Below are positions 1 to 7,680 of a stretch of 33,427 nucleotides of DNA, piece after piece. Position numbers and translations under genes: made by a program. Position 1 is the stretch's first letter. Each line of letters begins with the position of its first letter. Source of the DNA: an uncultured bacterium (GTDB lineage: Bacteria; Bacillota; Clostridia; Oscillospirales; Ruminococcaceae); NCBI GenBank assembly GCA_905214265.1, contig CAJMLQ010000020.1:1-33427 (forward strand), given 5' to 3'. The notes below the pieces were generated by a model that had not been told where the DNA came from, ran no database searches, and worked only from the letters and a program-made list of their open reading frames with translations.

Positions 1-1415
1 AAGCACTCCTCCTCCCAGCCCTCCTGCTCCGGGGAAAGGGCGAAGAGGTAGAACAGAAACTGTCCGTCCTCGATCTTGTAGAAGGCGGTGTAACCGGCCA
101 TCAGTTCGCTGAAAACGTTGTCCACTGCAAAAAAGGCCAACTCGTCGGTGTCCTCCGCTCCTTCCGGGGACGGGACGGACAGGGCGGCCAGTCCGAAGCG
201 CCGCCCGGTAAAGTCCAGGCCGAAATGGGAGTCGGATTCACTGGCCGGCATTTTCGGCGCACGGCCCTTGAGACGGGAAAGAAGGTATCGCTCCCGCAGA
301 ACCTCGGTCTGTTCGGACAGCGCATCCCGCATGGTGCGGTTTTCGTCCTTCAGCCGGGACCAGGCCCGGCGGATGTGCTCGAATTCGTTTCCGCCGCTTT
401 CCGGGGTGTCTATGAGCTTCAGGATACCGGAGACCGGGCGGTAGTTTTTCCGCACCAGAAGAAGGGCGGATAGAAGCCCCAGCACCAGCGCGGCCAGGAG
501 GCTGCCCAGGTTCAGAAGGAAGCAGAATTTTGCCTTTTTCCAATAGAGCCGCTCCGGCATGAGCATGACGAAGCGCCAGCTGCTCTGGGCGGAGTCCGCT
601 GTGGTGCAAATATAGGTTTCCCCTCCGGTCTGGACCCGGTCCATGCCGTGAGCGAGCTGCTCCAGGCCGGCGGGAACCGGCGTTTCGCCCGCGCTGGAGA
701 AGGCGGCAGCCGGAACGCCTTCCCCATCCAGAAGCACTAGGGTTCCTTCGGACATTCCGACGGCCAGCTCCTCAACTTTTTCCAGAGGAACAGAGAGAAA
801 GACGTTGACGGCGTTTTTCTCTGTGCGGAAGAGGGTGTTGGCATAGACCAGGCTGCGGCCGCTGCTGCCTGGATTCAGGCAGTCCGATACCAGAAAGGAG
901 CCGGAGTAGGAGGTGGACAGGGCCTCCTTCCAGACACCGTAGCTGGGAAAGTCCGGGTTGCCCAGCTGCAGCGCCCGGTGGAGATAGAAGCTGTGGTTGG
1001 CGGTATCCCCGGTGAGAAGGTAGTCTTTCTCCGCCAGATAGACACAAAGGCCGGTGGACAGGTCCGAGGCCCGGTAGGTGGAAAGCACCTTGTTCAGCTG
1101 CAGTGCGTCATAGTAAAACTCCGGATTTTCCATTGGGAGATCGTTGAGCTGCTGAATCTGCTGCTTATTGGCATAAAGAAACGCAAAAGCCGACCGTTCC
1201 GCCTTCATCAGCTTGTCGATGCTGTTTTGAAGGCTGCCCAGCATCAGGCTGCTGGCATTGCGGACTTCCCTTTCCACCACCGACGACGTATAATAAGAGG
1301 TGAACGAGGAAGCCACGATTGGAATCAGCAGAATGAAAAGATAGGATACCGCCCAGCTTGCCGCGATGCTTCTGCTTTTTTTGAAGAAGCCCTTTCGTTC
1401 CTTTTGTTGTCTCAT
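1..1415 (-). CDS. Membrane-anchored AraC-family regulator with extracellular sensor, 3' part missing
   Basis: The gene runs off the left edge; about 471 codons are visible, starting at an ATG preceded by GGAGGG. The visible protein has a basic N-terminus, a first membrane helix at about residues 18-38, an extracytoplasmic sensor-like region to about residue 290, a second helix at about 297-321 and the start of a cytoplasmic part. The cytoplasmic stretch includes LRERYLLSRLKG, a phrase typical of the transmembrane AraC regulators (B. subtilis YtdP type) found beside LplB/YtcP/YtcQ importers. The C-terminal AraC helix-turn-helix would lie outside the window and is inferred. A sensor histidine kinase of the YesM type is the main alternative, but no HAMP or kinase motif is visible. 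It is divergent from the importer at 1655-5243 and probably controls it. Confidence 0.75.
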   Translation of the reverse strand, partial: MRQQKERKGFFKKSRSIAASWAVSYLFILLIPIVASSFTSYYTSSVVEREVRNASSLMLGSLQNSIDKLMKAERSAFAFLYANKQQIQQLNDLPMENPEFYYDALQLNKVLSTYRASDLSTGLCVYLAEKDYLLTGDTANHSFYLHRALQLGNPDFPSYGVWKEALSTSYSGSFLVSDCLNPGSSGRSLVYANTLFRTEKNAVNVFLSVPLEKVEELAVGMSEGTLVLLDGEGVPAAAFSSAGETPVPAGLEQLAHGMDRVQTGGETYICTTADSAQSSWRFVMLMPERLYWKKAKFCFLLNLGSLLAALVLGLLSALLLVRKNYRPVSGILKLIDTPESGGNEFEHIRRAWSRLKDENRTMRDALSEQTEVLRERYLLSRLKGRAPKMPASESDSHFGLDFTGRRFGLAALSVPSPEGAEDTDELAFFAVDNVFSELMAGYTAFYKIEDGQFLFYLFALSPEQEGWEEEC

Positions 1416-1440
1416 ATCCGGAATCCCTCCCTGCCATTTT

Positions 1441-1446
1441 ATTATA
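1441..1446 (-). promoter_or_regulatory. -10 box of the AraC-type regulator gene
   Basis: A perfect TATAAT on the minus strand lies about 26 nt upstream of the regulator start codon. The -35 region is weak (TTCCCA or TTTCCC at 16-17 bp), so recognition may need an activator. Confidence 0.45.
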
Positions 1447-1510
1447 CGGCTTTTTGAAAGAATGGGAAAGAGCCCGCGGCGAAATTGGAACGGACAGAAT
1501 CACCACTTTC

Positions 1511-1554
1511 GGACAAAAGGGCGCATTTTTTTCGGGAAAAGCGCCCTTTTGTCC
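1511..1554. promoter_or_regulatory. Long hairpin in the regulator/importer intergenic region
   Basis: A perfect 14-bp inverted repeat (arms 1511-1524 and 1541-1554, GGACAAAAGGGCGC and its complement) encloses 16 nt that can itself pair through TTTT and AAAA. The nonamer GCCCTTTTG of the right arm recurs at 1563-1571. It lies between divergent promoters, so it may be an operator or a terminator-like insulator. Neither function is proven by the sequence. Confidence 0.5.
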
Positions 1555-1574
1555 ACCGCCGTGCCCTTTTGGCG

Positions 1575-1604
1575 CTGGAAAACTGGAAAACGATCCGTTA
1601 CAAT
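1575..1604 (+). promoter_or_regulatory. Importer operon promoter with tandem 8-bp direct repeat
   Basis: The -10 box TACAAT is at 1599-1604. The 17-bp-spaced -35 is TGGAAA at 1576-1581 (4/6 match). CTGGAAAA is repeated directly and without a gap at 1575-1582 and 1583-1590. A direct repeat overlapping a weak -35 is the usual layout of an AraC-type activator site, so this is a candidate binding site for the divergent regulator. Confidence 0.5.
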
Positions 1605-1654
1605 ACAGATATTCCAGCCGTGGAACTTCACAAAATAACAAGGAGGAAGATTTT

Positions 1655-3289
1655 ATGAAAAAGTTTCAGCGGATTCTTTCGGCTCTGCTTGCAGCTGGGT
1701 GCGCTCTGTCGGTTAGCGCTTGCGGGCAGGAAAACACCCCTTCTTCGTCAGAACCCTCTGCGCCTGCCAGCTCCGCTTCCCAGCCGGAAAGCTCCCAGGC
1801 GGAACCTGCCGGAATCACTTATCCGATTCCCGGGAACCTGAAATTCACCTATGCCATCGCGGAGGAGAGCGCTGTTACCACCAACGTAAAATCCCTGGCG
1901 GACACGCCCTTTATCAAGGCGCTGGAAGAGGCCACCGGTGTAACTCTGGAGATCCAGCATCCGGCGGGTGCGGATGGATTTAACCTTTTGTTTGCCTCCG
2001 GAGAGCTACCGGATATAATTTCCTATAATTTTTTGAAAAAGTATTCCGGAGGTGCCCCAAAAGCCATTCGGGATGGGATTATTTATCCTATAAACGATCT
2101 GATCGAAGAAAATGCCCCGGATTTAAAGGCTGTACTGGATAGTAATGAACTCTATTATAAAAGCACGGTAACGGCTGAGGGGAACATTATCGGCTTTCCC
2201 TTTATCCGCAGCGATAAGAGCCTGCAGGTATCGGTTGGGATGATTATGCGTCAGGACTGGCTGGAGGATCTGAACCTGGATGTTCCGAAAACGCCGGATC
2301 AGCTTTATGATGTTTTGAAGGCGTTCCAGGAAAAAGAAGGCGCCACATATCCTATATGCTTAAGAGTAAGCTCCGCACTTTCCTGCGGTGAGCTTACAAG
2401 CCCCTTTGGCCTTCCTACAACTACCTTTTACAAGAAGGATGGAACCGTTCATTATGGAGCTGCTGAGGAATCGTACAAGGAAGTTCTTGTCTATCTCCAT
2501 AAGCTGTTTGCAGAGGGACTGCTTGATCCGAATTTTGCCACCATTGACGGCACAACGATCAGCGCCAATTTTATGAATGGAGTTTCTGGATTAACCCGCG
2601 GTTCTCTGGGAAGCGGCATAGGAAACTTCTTGCAGACTATGTCGGAACAAGATCCGAATTTTGATGTCATCGGGATACAGTCTTTGGTTGCTAATGACGA
2701 CGATGTACCCATGTACAGCTATTATGACAATCCCGTTCTAGGGACGATGACGGTGATTACGCCCGGCTGTAAGAATAAGGAGGTCGCCGCTCAATTCCTC
2801 AATTACAATTATACGGAAGAAGGAAAAATGCTCTTTAACTTCGGTATAGAGGGAGAGAGCTACACGATTGTCGATGGGAAACCCACCTATACCGAACTGA
2901 TTACCAATAATCCAAACGGTTGGACCATGCAGCAGGCTCTTGCCCAGTATACTCGTGCTTGGTCAGCAGATGCTTTTGTACAGGATAAGCGCTTCGGGGA
3001 GCAATATTTCGCACGGCCACAGCAGCAGGATGCCCTGTCCAAGTGGCTGGATACCGATGTGGCAGATTATTTTATGCCTCCTGTCACCATTGCTGAGGCA
3101 GACCTGACGGAATATTCCAAGCTGTATGGCGACATCAGCACCTACGTTGACGAGATGCAGGTGAAATTCATCACCGGCGTTGAGCCGCTGGACAATTTCG
3201 ACACCTACCTGGCCACCCTGGAGCAGATGGGCGTGAAACGTGTCATCGAACTGCAGCAGGCCGCCCTAGACGAATTCAACGCTCGCTGA
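1655..3289 (+). CDS. Extracellular solute-binding lipoprotein of a carbohydrate ABC importer
   Basis: The product is a 544-aa membrane-attached sugar-binding protein that delivers substrate to the permeases downstream. The start ATG at 1655 follows AGGAGGA at 1641-1647; the reading frame is open further upstream, but only this start gives a proper signal peptide. The signal peptide ends in a lipobox (VSAC, lipid-modified Cys23), followed by a Ser/Pro/Glu-rich linker to about residue 52. The body resembles the large YtcQ/LipO group of family 1 binding proteins (e.g. LFASGELPDII near residues 112-122). The substrate cannot be read from the sequence; oligosaccharides such as rhamnogalacturonan fragments are common for this group. 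The central part, roughly 2000-3000, is visibly more AT-rich than the flanks. Confidence 0.88.
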   Translation: MKKFQRILSALLAAGCALSVSACGQENTPSSSEPSAPASSASQPESSQAEPAGITYPIPGNLKFTYAIAEESAVTTNVKSLADTPFIKALEEATGVTLEIQHPAGADGFNLLFASGELPDIISYNFLKKYSGGAPKAIRDGIIYPINDLIEENAPDLKAVLDSNELYYKSTVTAEGNIIGFPFIRSDKSLQVSVGMIMRQDWLEDLNLDVPKTPDQLYDVLKAFQEKEGATYPICLRVSSALSCGELTSPFGLPTTTFYKKDGTVHYGAAEESYKEVLVYLHKLFAEGLLDPNFATIDGTTISANFMNGVSGLTRGSLGSGIGNFLQTMSEQDPNFDVIGIQSLVANDDDVPMYSYYDNPVLGTMTVITPGCKNKEVAAQFLNYNYTEEGKMLFNFGIEGESYTIVDGKPTYTELITNNPNGWTMQQALAQYTRAWSADAFVQDKRFGEQYFARPQQQDALSKWLDTDVADYFMPPVTIAEADLTEYSKLYGDISTYVDEMQVKFITGVEPLDNFDTYLATLEQMGVKRVIELQQAALDEFNAR

Positions 3290-3309
3290 GGCTTTTCCTG
3301 CCGGCATTT

Positions 3310-3337
3310 GGGGACGGGGAGGACCCGTCCCCTTTTT
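3310..3337 (+). terminator. Intra-operon intrinsic terminator after the binding-protein gene
   Basis: A 9-bp GC-rich stem (GGGGACGGG at 3310-3318 with CCCGTCCCC at 3324-3332), a 5-nt loop and five T residues. It sits between the binding-protein gene and the permeases and probably lets only part of transcription through, giving more binding protein than permease. Confidence 0.75.
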
Positions 3338-3381
3338 CGGGCGGCTTTTCCGTCCCACCTTGAAAAGAATGGAGCGTTTTT

Positions 3382-4347
3382 ATGGTTACTGCTCGTCCCG
3401 CGGACGGAACCGGTGCGGGGGCCCGTCCTACCTTGAGCTCACGGCTGCGGAAGGATCTCCGGCTTTATGCCGGAGCCTATCTGTTGGTGCTTCCCGTGGT
3501 ACTGTATTATCTGATCTTCTGCTACAAACCCATGTACGGCCTGATCATCGCCTTCAAGGATTACAGCCCCGCCGCGGGGATCCTGGGCAGCGACTGGGCC
3601 GGAAGCCACGGGTTTCAGAATTTTATTGACTTTTTCGGGAGCTACTATTTCTGGCGGCTCCTGAAAAATACCCTGACCATCAGCCTGGCAACGCTGGTCT
3701 TCGGTTTTCCCGCGCCGATTCTGCTGGCGCTGCTTTTAAACGAGGTCAAGAGCACCGCCTTCAAGCGGGTGACCCAGACCATTTCGTACATGCCGCATTT
3801 CATTTCGCTGGTAGTGGTCTGCAGCCTGGTGAAGATCTTTACGGCGGATACCGGCGCGGTCACGTCGTTTCTGTCCCTTTTCGGGATGGAGAAGGTCTCG
3901 TTGCTTTCCAAGCCCCAATATTTTGTGCCGGTCTATGTGCTCTCGAATATCTGGCAGGAGGTGGGCTGGGGGGCCATCATCTATCTGGCCGCCCTCACCG
4001 GCGTCGACCAAGAGCTTTACGAAGCGGCCCGCATCGACGGGGCCAACCGCTGGCAGCAGACAATCCACATCACCCTGCCGGGAATCGCCGCCACCATCAT
4101 TATCATGCTGCTGCTTCGGCTGGGCGGCGTGATGAACGTTGGATTCGAGAAGATCATCCTGCTCTATAATCCGGGCATTTACGACACGGCGGACGTGATC
4201 TCCACCTTTGTCTATCGGAAGGGCCTGCAGGAGTTCCAATGGAGCTACAGCGCGGCCGTCAGTTTTTTCAACTCGCTGATCAATTTCCTGCTGGTGGTGA
4301 TCTTCAACCGCGTCAGCCGGAGGTTCAGTGAAGTCAGCCTGTGGTAA
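3382..4347 (+). CDS. Sugar ABC transporter permease, LplB/YtrP-like
   Basis: An inner-membrane permease subunit (321 aa, normal family length) of the CUT1 class. About six hydrophobic helices are evident, beginning near residue 25. The EAA loop that docks the ATPase reads EAARIDGANRWQQ near residues 214-226, in the usual place two-thirds along the chain. The phrase YKPMYGLIIAFKDY after the first helix is typical of LplB-type permeases. The start ATG has a modest GGAG site. It pairs with the second permease 14 nt downstream. No ATP-binding subunit is encoded here, as usual for these operons, which borrow a shared MsmK/UgpC-like ATPase encoded elsewhere. Confidence 0.92.
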   Translation: MVTARPADGTGAGARPTLSSRLRKDLRLYAGAYLLVLPVVLYYLIFCYKPMYGLIIAFKDYSPAAGILGSDWAGSHGFQNFIDFFGSYYFWRLLKNTLTISLATLVFGFPAPILLALLLNEVKSTAFKRVTQTISYMPHFISLVVVCSLVKIFTADTGAVTSFLSLFGMEKVSLLSKPQYFVPVYVLSNIWQEVGWGAIIYLAALTGVDQELYEAARIDGANRWQQTIHITLPGIAATIIIMLLLRLGGVMNVGFEKIILLYNPGIYDTADVISTFVYRKGLQEFQWSYSAAVSFFNSLINFLLVVIFNRVSRRFSEVSLW

Positions 4348-4361
4348 AAGGGGGCCTTATA

Positions 4362-5243
4362 ATGGAAGACCGTTCGTTGGGATACCGAACTTTCCGGTGC
4401 TTCAATACGATTTTTCTCTGCTTTTTGATTTTTGTGACCGCTTATCCGATGTATTATGTGGTCATCGCGTCCTTCAGCGATCCCACGGCCCTTTCGCTGA
4501 ATCTTGGGGCCCTGTGGCTGCCGCTGAAGCCCTTCACGCTGTCCGCCTACCGGCTGGTTTTTGCCAACCCCATGATCGGGCAGGGATTTCTCAACACCCT
4601 CTTTGTCCTGGTGTTCGGCGTAGCCGTCAACCTGGTGCTGACGGTGATCGGTGCGTACTTTTTGTCCCTAAAGGGGCCGATGCTCAAAAACGCCGTGACC
4701 TTCCTGATCATCTTCACCATGTACTTTTCCGGCGGGCTCATCCCCTCCTATCTCAACGTCCGGGACCTGCACCTGCTCAACTCCCTCTGGTCGCTGATCC
4801 TGCCGGGGGCGATCTCCACCACCAACCTCATCATCATGAAAACCGCCTTTCAGACTATTCCGGAGAGTCTGCTGGAGTCGGCCCGGCTGGACGGCGCATC
4901 TCATGGGACGGTGCTGCTGCGGATCATGGTCCCACTGGCGCTGCCGACACTGGCGGTCATTGTCCTCTACTATGGCGTAGGACATTGGAACGCCTGGTTC
5001 AATGCCTCGATCTATCTGCAGAACCGGGAAAAGTTTCCCTTGCAGCTGGTCATGCGGAACATCCTCAGCGCCGCCCAGGTCAGCGACATGCTGGGCGGGA
5101 CCGATATGGACGAAATGGCCCGGCTGACCGAGCTGATCAAATATGCGCTGATCGTCGTCACTACCGTTCCTATCCTTGCCCTGTACCCATTTTTGCAGAA
5201 ATACTTCGTCAAGGGCGTTATGATCGGAGCCGTGAAAGGCTGA
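4362..5243 (+). CDS. Sugar ABC transporter permease, LplC/YtcP-like
   Basis: The second permease subunit (293 aa) of the importer, CUT1 class, inner membrane. ATG at 4362 is preferred: it has AAAAGGGGG just upstream and lies after the first permease's stop, whereas the in-frame GTG at 4341 lies within that gene. Visible motifs are the first helix followed by the TAYPMYYVVIASFSDP phrase typical of LplC/YtcP, and an EAA-type loop (ESLLESARLDGASHG near residues 168-182). It ends in KGVMIGAVKG, a conserved C-terminus of this family. It forms a heterodimeric channel with the upstream permease. A strong terminator follows 18 nt later. Confidence 0.92.
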   Translation: MEDRSLGYRTFRCFNTIFLCFLIFVTAYPMYYVVIASFSDPTALSLNLGALWLPLKPFTLSAYRLVFANPMIGQGFLNTLFVLVFGVAVNLVLTVIGAYFLSLKGPMLKNAVTFLIIFTMYFSGGLIPSYLNVRDLHLLNSLWSLILPGAISTTNLIIMKTAFQTIPESLLESARLDGASHGTVLLRIMVPLALPTLAVIVLYYGVGHWNAWFNASIYLQNREKFPLQLVMRNILSAAQVSDMLGGTDMDEMARLTELIKYALIVVTTVPILALYPFLQKYFVKGVMIGAVKG

Positions 5244-5260
5244 AACTTTTATGTGCAAGA

Positions 5261-5295
5261 AAAACCGGCGCTGTCCATGAGACAGCGCCGGTTTT
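5261..5295. terminator. Bidirectional terminator between importer operon and SASP gene
   Basis: A perfect 15-bp inverted repeat (5261-5275 and 5281-5295) with a 5-nt loop. It begins with AAAA and ends with TTTT, so it can stop transcription from both sides of this convergent gene pair. Confidence 0.9.
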
Positions 5296-5309
5296 GGCCC
5301 TTTCGGGTC

Positions 5310-5501
5310 TTATTTCATAGAGCTTTCGTAGGACTCGATCATTTTCTTGACCATCTGTCCGCCGATAGAACCAGCCTGTTTGGAGGTCAGATCGCCATTG
5401 TAGCCCTGCTTGAGGTTGACGCCGACTTCGTTGGCAGCTTCCATTTTAAAACGTTCCATTGCTTCTTTCGCCTGGGGAACCATAACTTTGTTACTGGACA
5501 T
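5310..5501 (-). CDS. Alpha/beta-type small acid-soluble spore protein
   Basis: A 63-aa DNA-binding protein that coats and protects the spore chromosome and is degraded at germination. Conserved family phrases are visible: an EAMERFKMEAANEVGVNL block (residues about 13-30), corresponding to the family's E-(I/F)-A GPR cleavage region, and TSKQAGSIGGQMVKKMI (about 40-56). An AGGAGTG ribosome site precedes the ATG. The usual cleavage context E-I-A reads E-A-A here. The protease that should cut it, GPR, is encoded at 29300-30124. A possible forespore promoter lies upstream. Confidence 0.93.
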   Translation of the reverse strand: MSSNKVMVPQAKEAMERFKMEAANEVGVNLKQGYNGDLTSKQAGSIGGQMVKKMIESYESSMK

Positions 5502-5558
5502 GAGATAGCACTCCTTACATCATTCTTTATTGGTTCGAGGTTTGTGTGGCGTTTGCCT

Positions 5559-5591
5559 TAGTATTGTGCGCGGCTCCAACAGGATTATGAC
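5559..5591 (-). promoter_or_regulatory. Possible sigma-G/sigma-F promoter of the SASP gene
   Basis: On the minus strand AATACTA (6/7 match to the sigma-G -10 CATACTA form) lies at 5559-5565, with TCATA some 20 nt upstream as a candidate -35. The spacing is slightly long. The -35 overlaps the stop codon of the upstream gene. Forespore expression is expected for a SASP. Confidence 0.3.
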
Positions 5592-6145
5592 TGGAAATAT
5601 TTTGTTGGCGAACCATCTTCTTCTCCGGTGATCGCGCCTGCCAACAGCAAGGCGGCGGTGCATGCAAGCAGGGGATAGTCGCCCGATTCCGGGGGAAAGG
5701 TAATGGGGACGTCCATGGGTTCCAGCATTTCCCCGTTCAAGCCGGGAACCCCCCGCATCAGTGAGACGACGGCTTCCTCCTCGGACTTACTGGAAAAGGT
5801 TACGGTATCCTTGCAGGAGAGACCGCAGGTGACGGTCTGCGCACCCATCCGGGCCAGCTGCCGCAGCTGCCCCTCCTCATCCGAGCTGACGATGACCACC
5901 GCGTCGGCGGGCAGGCGCAGGTCCTTTGGCAGCCGCGCGTCGTTCCGAACGAGAAACAGACCGCCCTTCAGTTCCGTGCAGTTCAGTTCCGGCGCGGCCA
6001 AAAGCAAAAGCTCCTCGCCTGCGCCGGAGACGGAAACCCGCTGTCCGGTGCAGCAGATCAGGGAAAAGCGGCGGGAGAGATTGACTTCCAGAAACCGTTC
6101 TGTTTTTTCGCTCCGGCTTTCTCCAAGAAGAATGAGTTTTACCAC
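5585..6145 (-). CDS. Conserved-looking hypothetical protein
   Basis: 186 aa, start GTG with GGGTGG upstream. I do not recognise the family with certainty. No signal peptide is apparent. The sequence alternates short beta-like stretches with charged turns, and a distinctive central phrase AQTVTCGLSCKDTVTFSS lies around residues 100-117. A hydrophobic, alanine/leucine-rich segment follows near the C-terminus (LLACTAALLLAGAITG, about 158-173), too short to call a sure membrane helix. It is followed closely by the SASP gene on the same strand. Codon use looks like that of its neighbours, so it is probably a real gene. Confidence 0.65.
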   Translation of the reverse strand: MVKLILLGESRSEKTERFLEVNLSRRFSLICCTGQRVSVSGAGEELLLLAAPELNCTELKGGLFLVRNDARLPKDLRLPADAVVIVSSDEEGQLRQLARMGAQTVTCGLSCKDTVTFSSKSEEEAVVSLMRGVPGLNGEMLEPMDVPITFPPESGDYPLLACTAALLLAGAITGEEDGSPTKYFQS

Positions 6146-6549
6146 GCGACCACCCTTTTCTCGTTTTTATTTCCGTTTTTAGTGTAACCACTTAAAGAAA
6201 AAATTCCGCGGGAACAGCCAAAACTGCCGTCTGGGCAATTTGGCACATTCTGGATAAAAATGGAAAATCCTTTTGTCAGGGAATTTCATAAAAACCGTAC
6301 ATGCACTGCAAAAACCATATCATCACGTGTTCCGAGGCAAAACAGTTCATCCCTATCGGCAGCCTGACGGGGAGAAATATACGCCGGATTATCTGGCCGG
6401 AACGGCAAAGCTGGCGGCGGAGGGCATGCCCCGCCGGATACCGGAGCCGTTTCCGAAAGCAGCCCGCCCCATAATTTCATAATAAAGAACACGGCAGGAG
6501 AGGCTGCAGACGTCTGCGCGCTTCTCCTGCCGTTGAGTTGTTTTAGAGG
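6146..6549. other. 404-nt region without a convincing gene
   Basis: This lies between the start of the hypothetical gene and the stop of the AraC gene, both on the minus strand. Small open frames here (a 69-codon TTG-start one on plus and a 68-codon one on minus) lack ribosome sites and family resemblance. It holds the AraC gene's terminator hairpin at 6491-6533 and presumably the promoter of the hypothetical gene, for which I see no good sigma-A match. Confidence 0.5.
6491..6533 (-). terminator. Hairpin downstream of the cupin-AraC gene
   Basis: Arms ACGGCAGGAGA (6491-6501) and its complement (6523-6533) form 11 bp. The loop contains the 12-bp palindrome GCAGACGTCTGC (6506-6517). The T-rich tail on the minus strand is loose, so termination strength is uncertain. 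Confidence 0.5.
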
Positions 6550-7344
6550 TCATTTTCCCCGTCTCCGGAATTCCCGGGGAGAGGCGCCGTAGACCTTTCG
6601 AAAGGCCCGGTTGAAGGTGCGCGGGCTGTCGAACCCGCAGGAAAAGCCGATCTCCGTAATGGTGAGATCGGAAGAGCCCAGCATCTGCTCAGCGTCGATG
6701 AGCCGGAGACGGTTGAGGTAGTCGTTGAAGCCGCACTGGAGCTGCTCCGAAAACACTCGGGAAAGGTGACTGCGGCTGACTCCTAGGTCTCCGGCCAGGC
6801 GTTCCAGGGTGAGGGGTTCCCGGTAGCGTTCCGACAGGTTCTGCACCACCCGCTGGAGCAAGGTGGGGGCCGCACTGTTTTTTCGGAGCTTCAGCAGCGG
6901 CATGGTCCAGGCCAGGATGAGCTGGACCAGCGCCCGGTCTGCCAAAGGGTTCCGCTTTTCCTCCGAAGCGGAGAGAGCGCGGAGGGCGTAGACCGCATCG
7001 GTGTGAAGGCGGCTGCCGGGCACAAAGGGATCCTCCGGCTGGCAGCCCGAAAGAGCACGGTAAAAATCTCCCGTCAGAGAAAGGGGACAGATAACCAGTA
7101 ACGCACGACTGCTCCCATCCTCGGAAAGCGGAGCGGGACTGCGGTACCCGTGGACCACGTTGGGAAAAAGCAGCGCCAGATCTCCGGCGTTCAAATCGCG
7201 GCTGACTCCTCCGGCCATGACGGTCAGCCCGCTATCCAGGGGAAAATAGAGCTCCAGATTGTCATGAAAGTGCGCCGGGAAATTCATCCCCTGTGTGTTG
7301 GAAACCGTTAGTCGTTCCCTGGCCTTTTCATAAAACGGAACCAT
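6550..7344 (-). CDS. AraC-family transcriptional regulator with cupin sensor domain
   Basis: A 264-aa cytoplasmic DNA-binding regulator. The N-terminal half is a cupin-like ligand domain (FPAHFHDNLELYFPL near residues 22-36, then a GDLALLFPNVVHGYRS turn). The C-terminal about 100 residues hold the two AraC helix-turn-helix motifs: LERLAGDLGVSRSHLSRVF and ITEIGFSCGFDSPRTFNRAFRKVYGASPREFR. The length is normal. The start ATG has an excellent GGAGGCGGAGG site. It lies 27 nt after the DUF2087 gene on the same strand and may be co-transcribed with it. No sugar gene adjoins it, so its target is unknown. Confidence 0.9.
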   Translation of the reverse strand: MVPFYEKARERLTVSNTQGMNFPAHFHDNLELYFPLDSGLTVMAGGVSRDLNAGDLALLFPNVVHGYRSPAPLSEDGSSRALLVICPLSLTGDFYRALSGCQPEDPFVPGSRLHTDAVYALRALSASEEKRNPLADRALVQLILAWTMPLLKLRKNSAAPTLLQRVVQNLSERYREPLTLERLAGDLGVSRSHLSRVFSEQLQCGFNDYLNRLRLIDAEQMLGSSDLTITEIGFSCGFDSPRTFNRAFRKVYGASPREFRRRGK

Positions 7345-7371
7345 ATTCCTCCGCCTCCTTCTGCCACTATT

Positions 7372-7671
7372 TTACCGCATCGCTGCCCGCTGCGCAACCC
7401 CTTCTTCCGGGGTTGGTTTCCAGTAGCAGGCCCCGTTCGGCGTTCGTTTCAGCCAGCCTGCGTCTACCAGCTCCCGTCGAAGAAAGCACGGGTCATCCAG
7501 GGAGGCCGCCTTCCGCAGGACCTGTCCCACTTCCCGTTCGGTATAGGAACGGCCCGCTGTGAAATGTTCGGCCAGCCATTCCAGCACAGGCGGCCGCTTG
7601 GAGAGCTTGGACGGATAGGACTTCAGCCGTCCGTCCCGGTCCAGAAAGGCCCGGATCGCGTTTTCTTCCAT
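7372..7671 (-). CDS. DUF2087 domain protein, short
   Basis: A 99-aa protein made almost wholly of a DUF2087 domain: a conserved kinase-like phrase LKSYPSKLSKRPPVLEWLAEHF, then YTEREVGQVLRK, then a winged-helix-like end FLRRELVDAGWLKRTPNGACYW. DUF2087 domains accompany transcriptional regulators, but no biochemical role is known to me. It follows the larger DUF2087 regulator by 9 nt, and the two domains are clearly paralogous, suggesting duplication and a shared operon. AGGAGG lies just before the ATG. Confidence 0.85.
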   Translation of the reverse strand: MEENAIRAFLDRDGRLKSYPSKLSKRPPVLEWLAEHFTAGRSYTEREVGQVLRKAASLDDPCFLRRELVDAGWLKRTPNGACYWKPTPEEGVAQRAAMR

Positions 7672-7680
7672 AAATTCCTC

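Noticed and set aside
3310..3381. An operon boundary after the binding-protein gene.
   Set aside because: The hairpin is real, but no new promoter is seen before the permeases and the three proteins form one importer. Partial read-through is more likely.
4328..5320. A 330-codon plus-strand frame overlapping the second permease.
   Set aside because: It is a shifted frame of the permease gene; the permease frame carries all the conserved motifs.
6273..6482. A possible small gene of 69 codons in the gap before the AraC gene.
   Set aside because: TTG start without a ribosome site, biased composition, and no recognisable protein.
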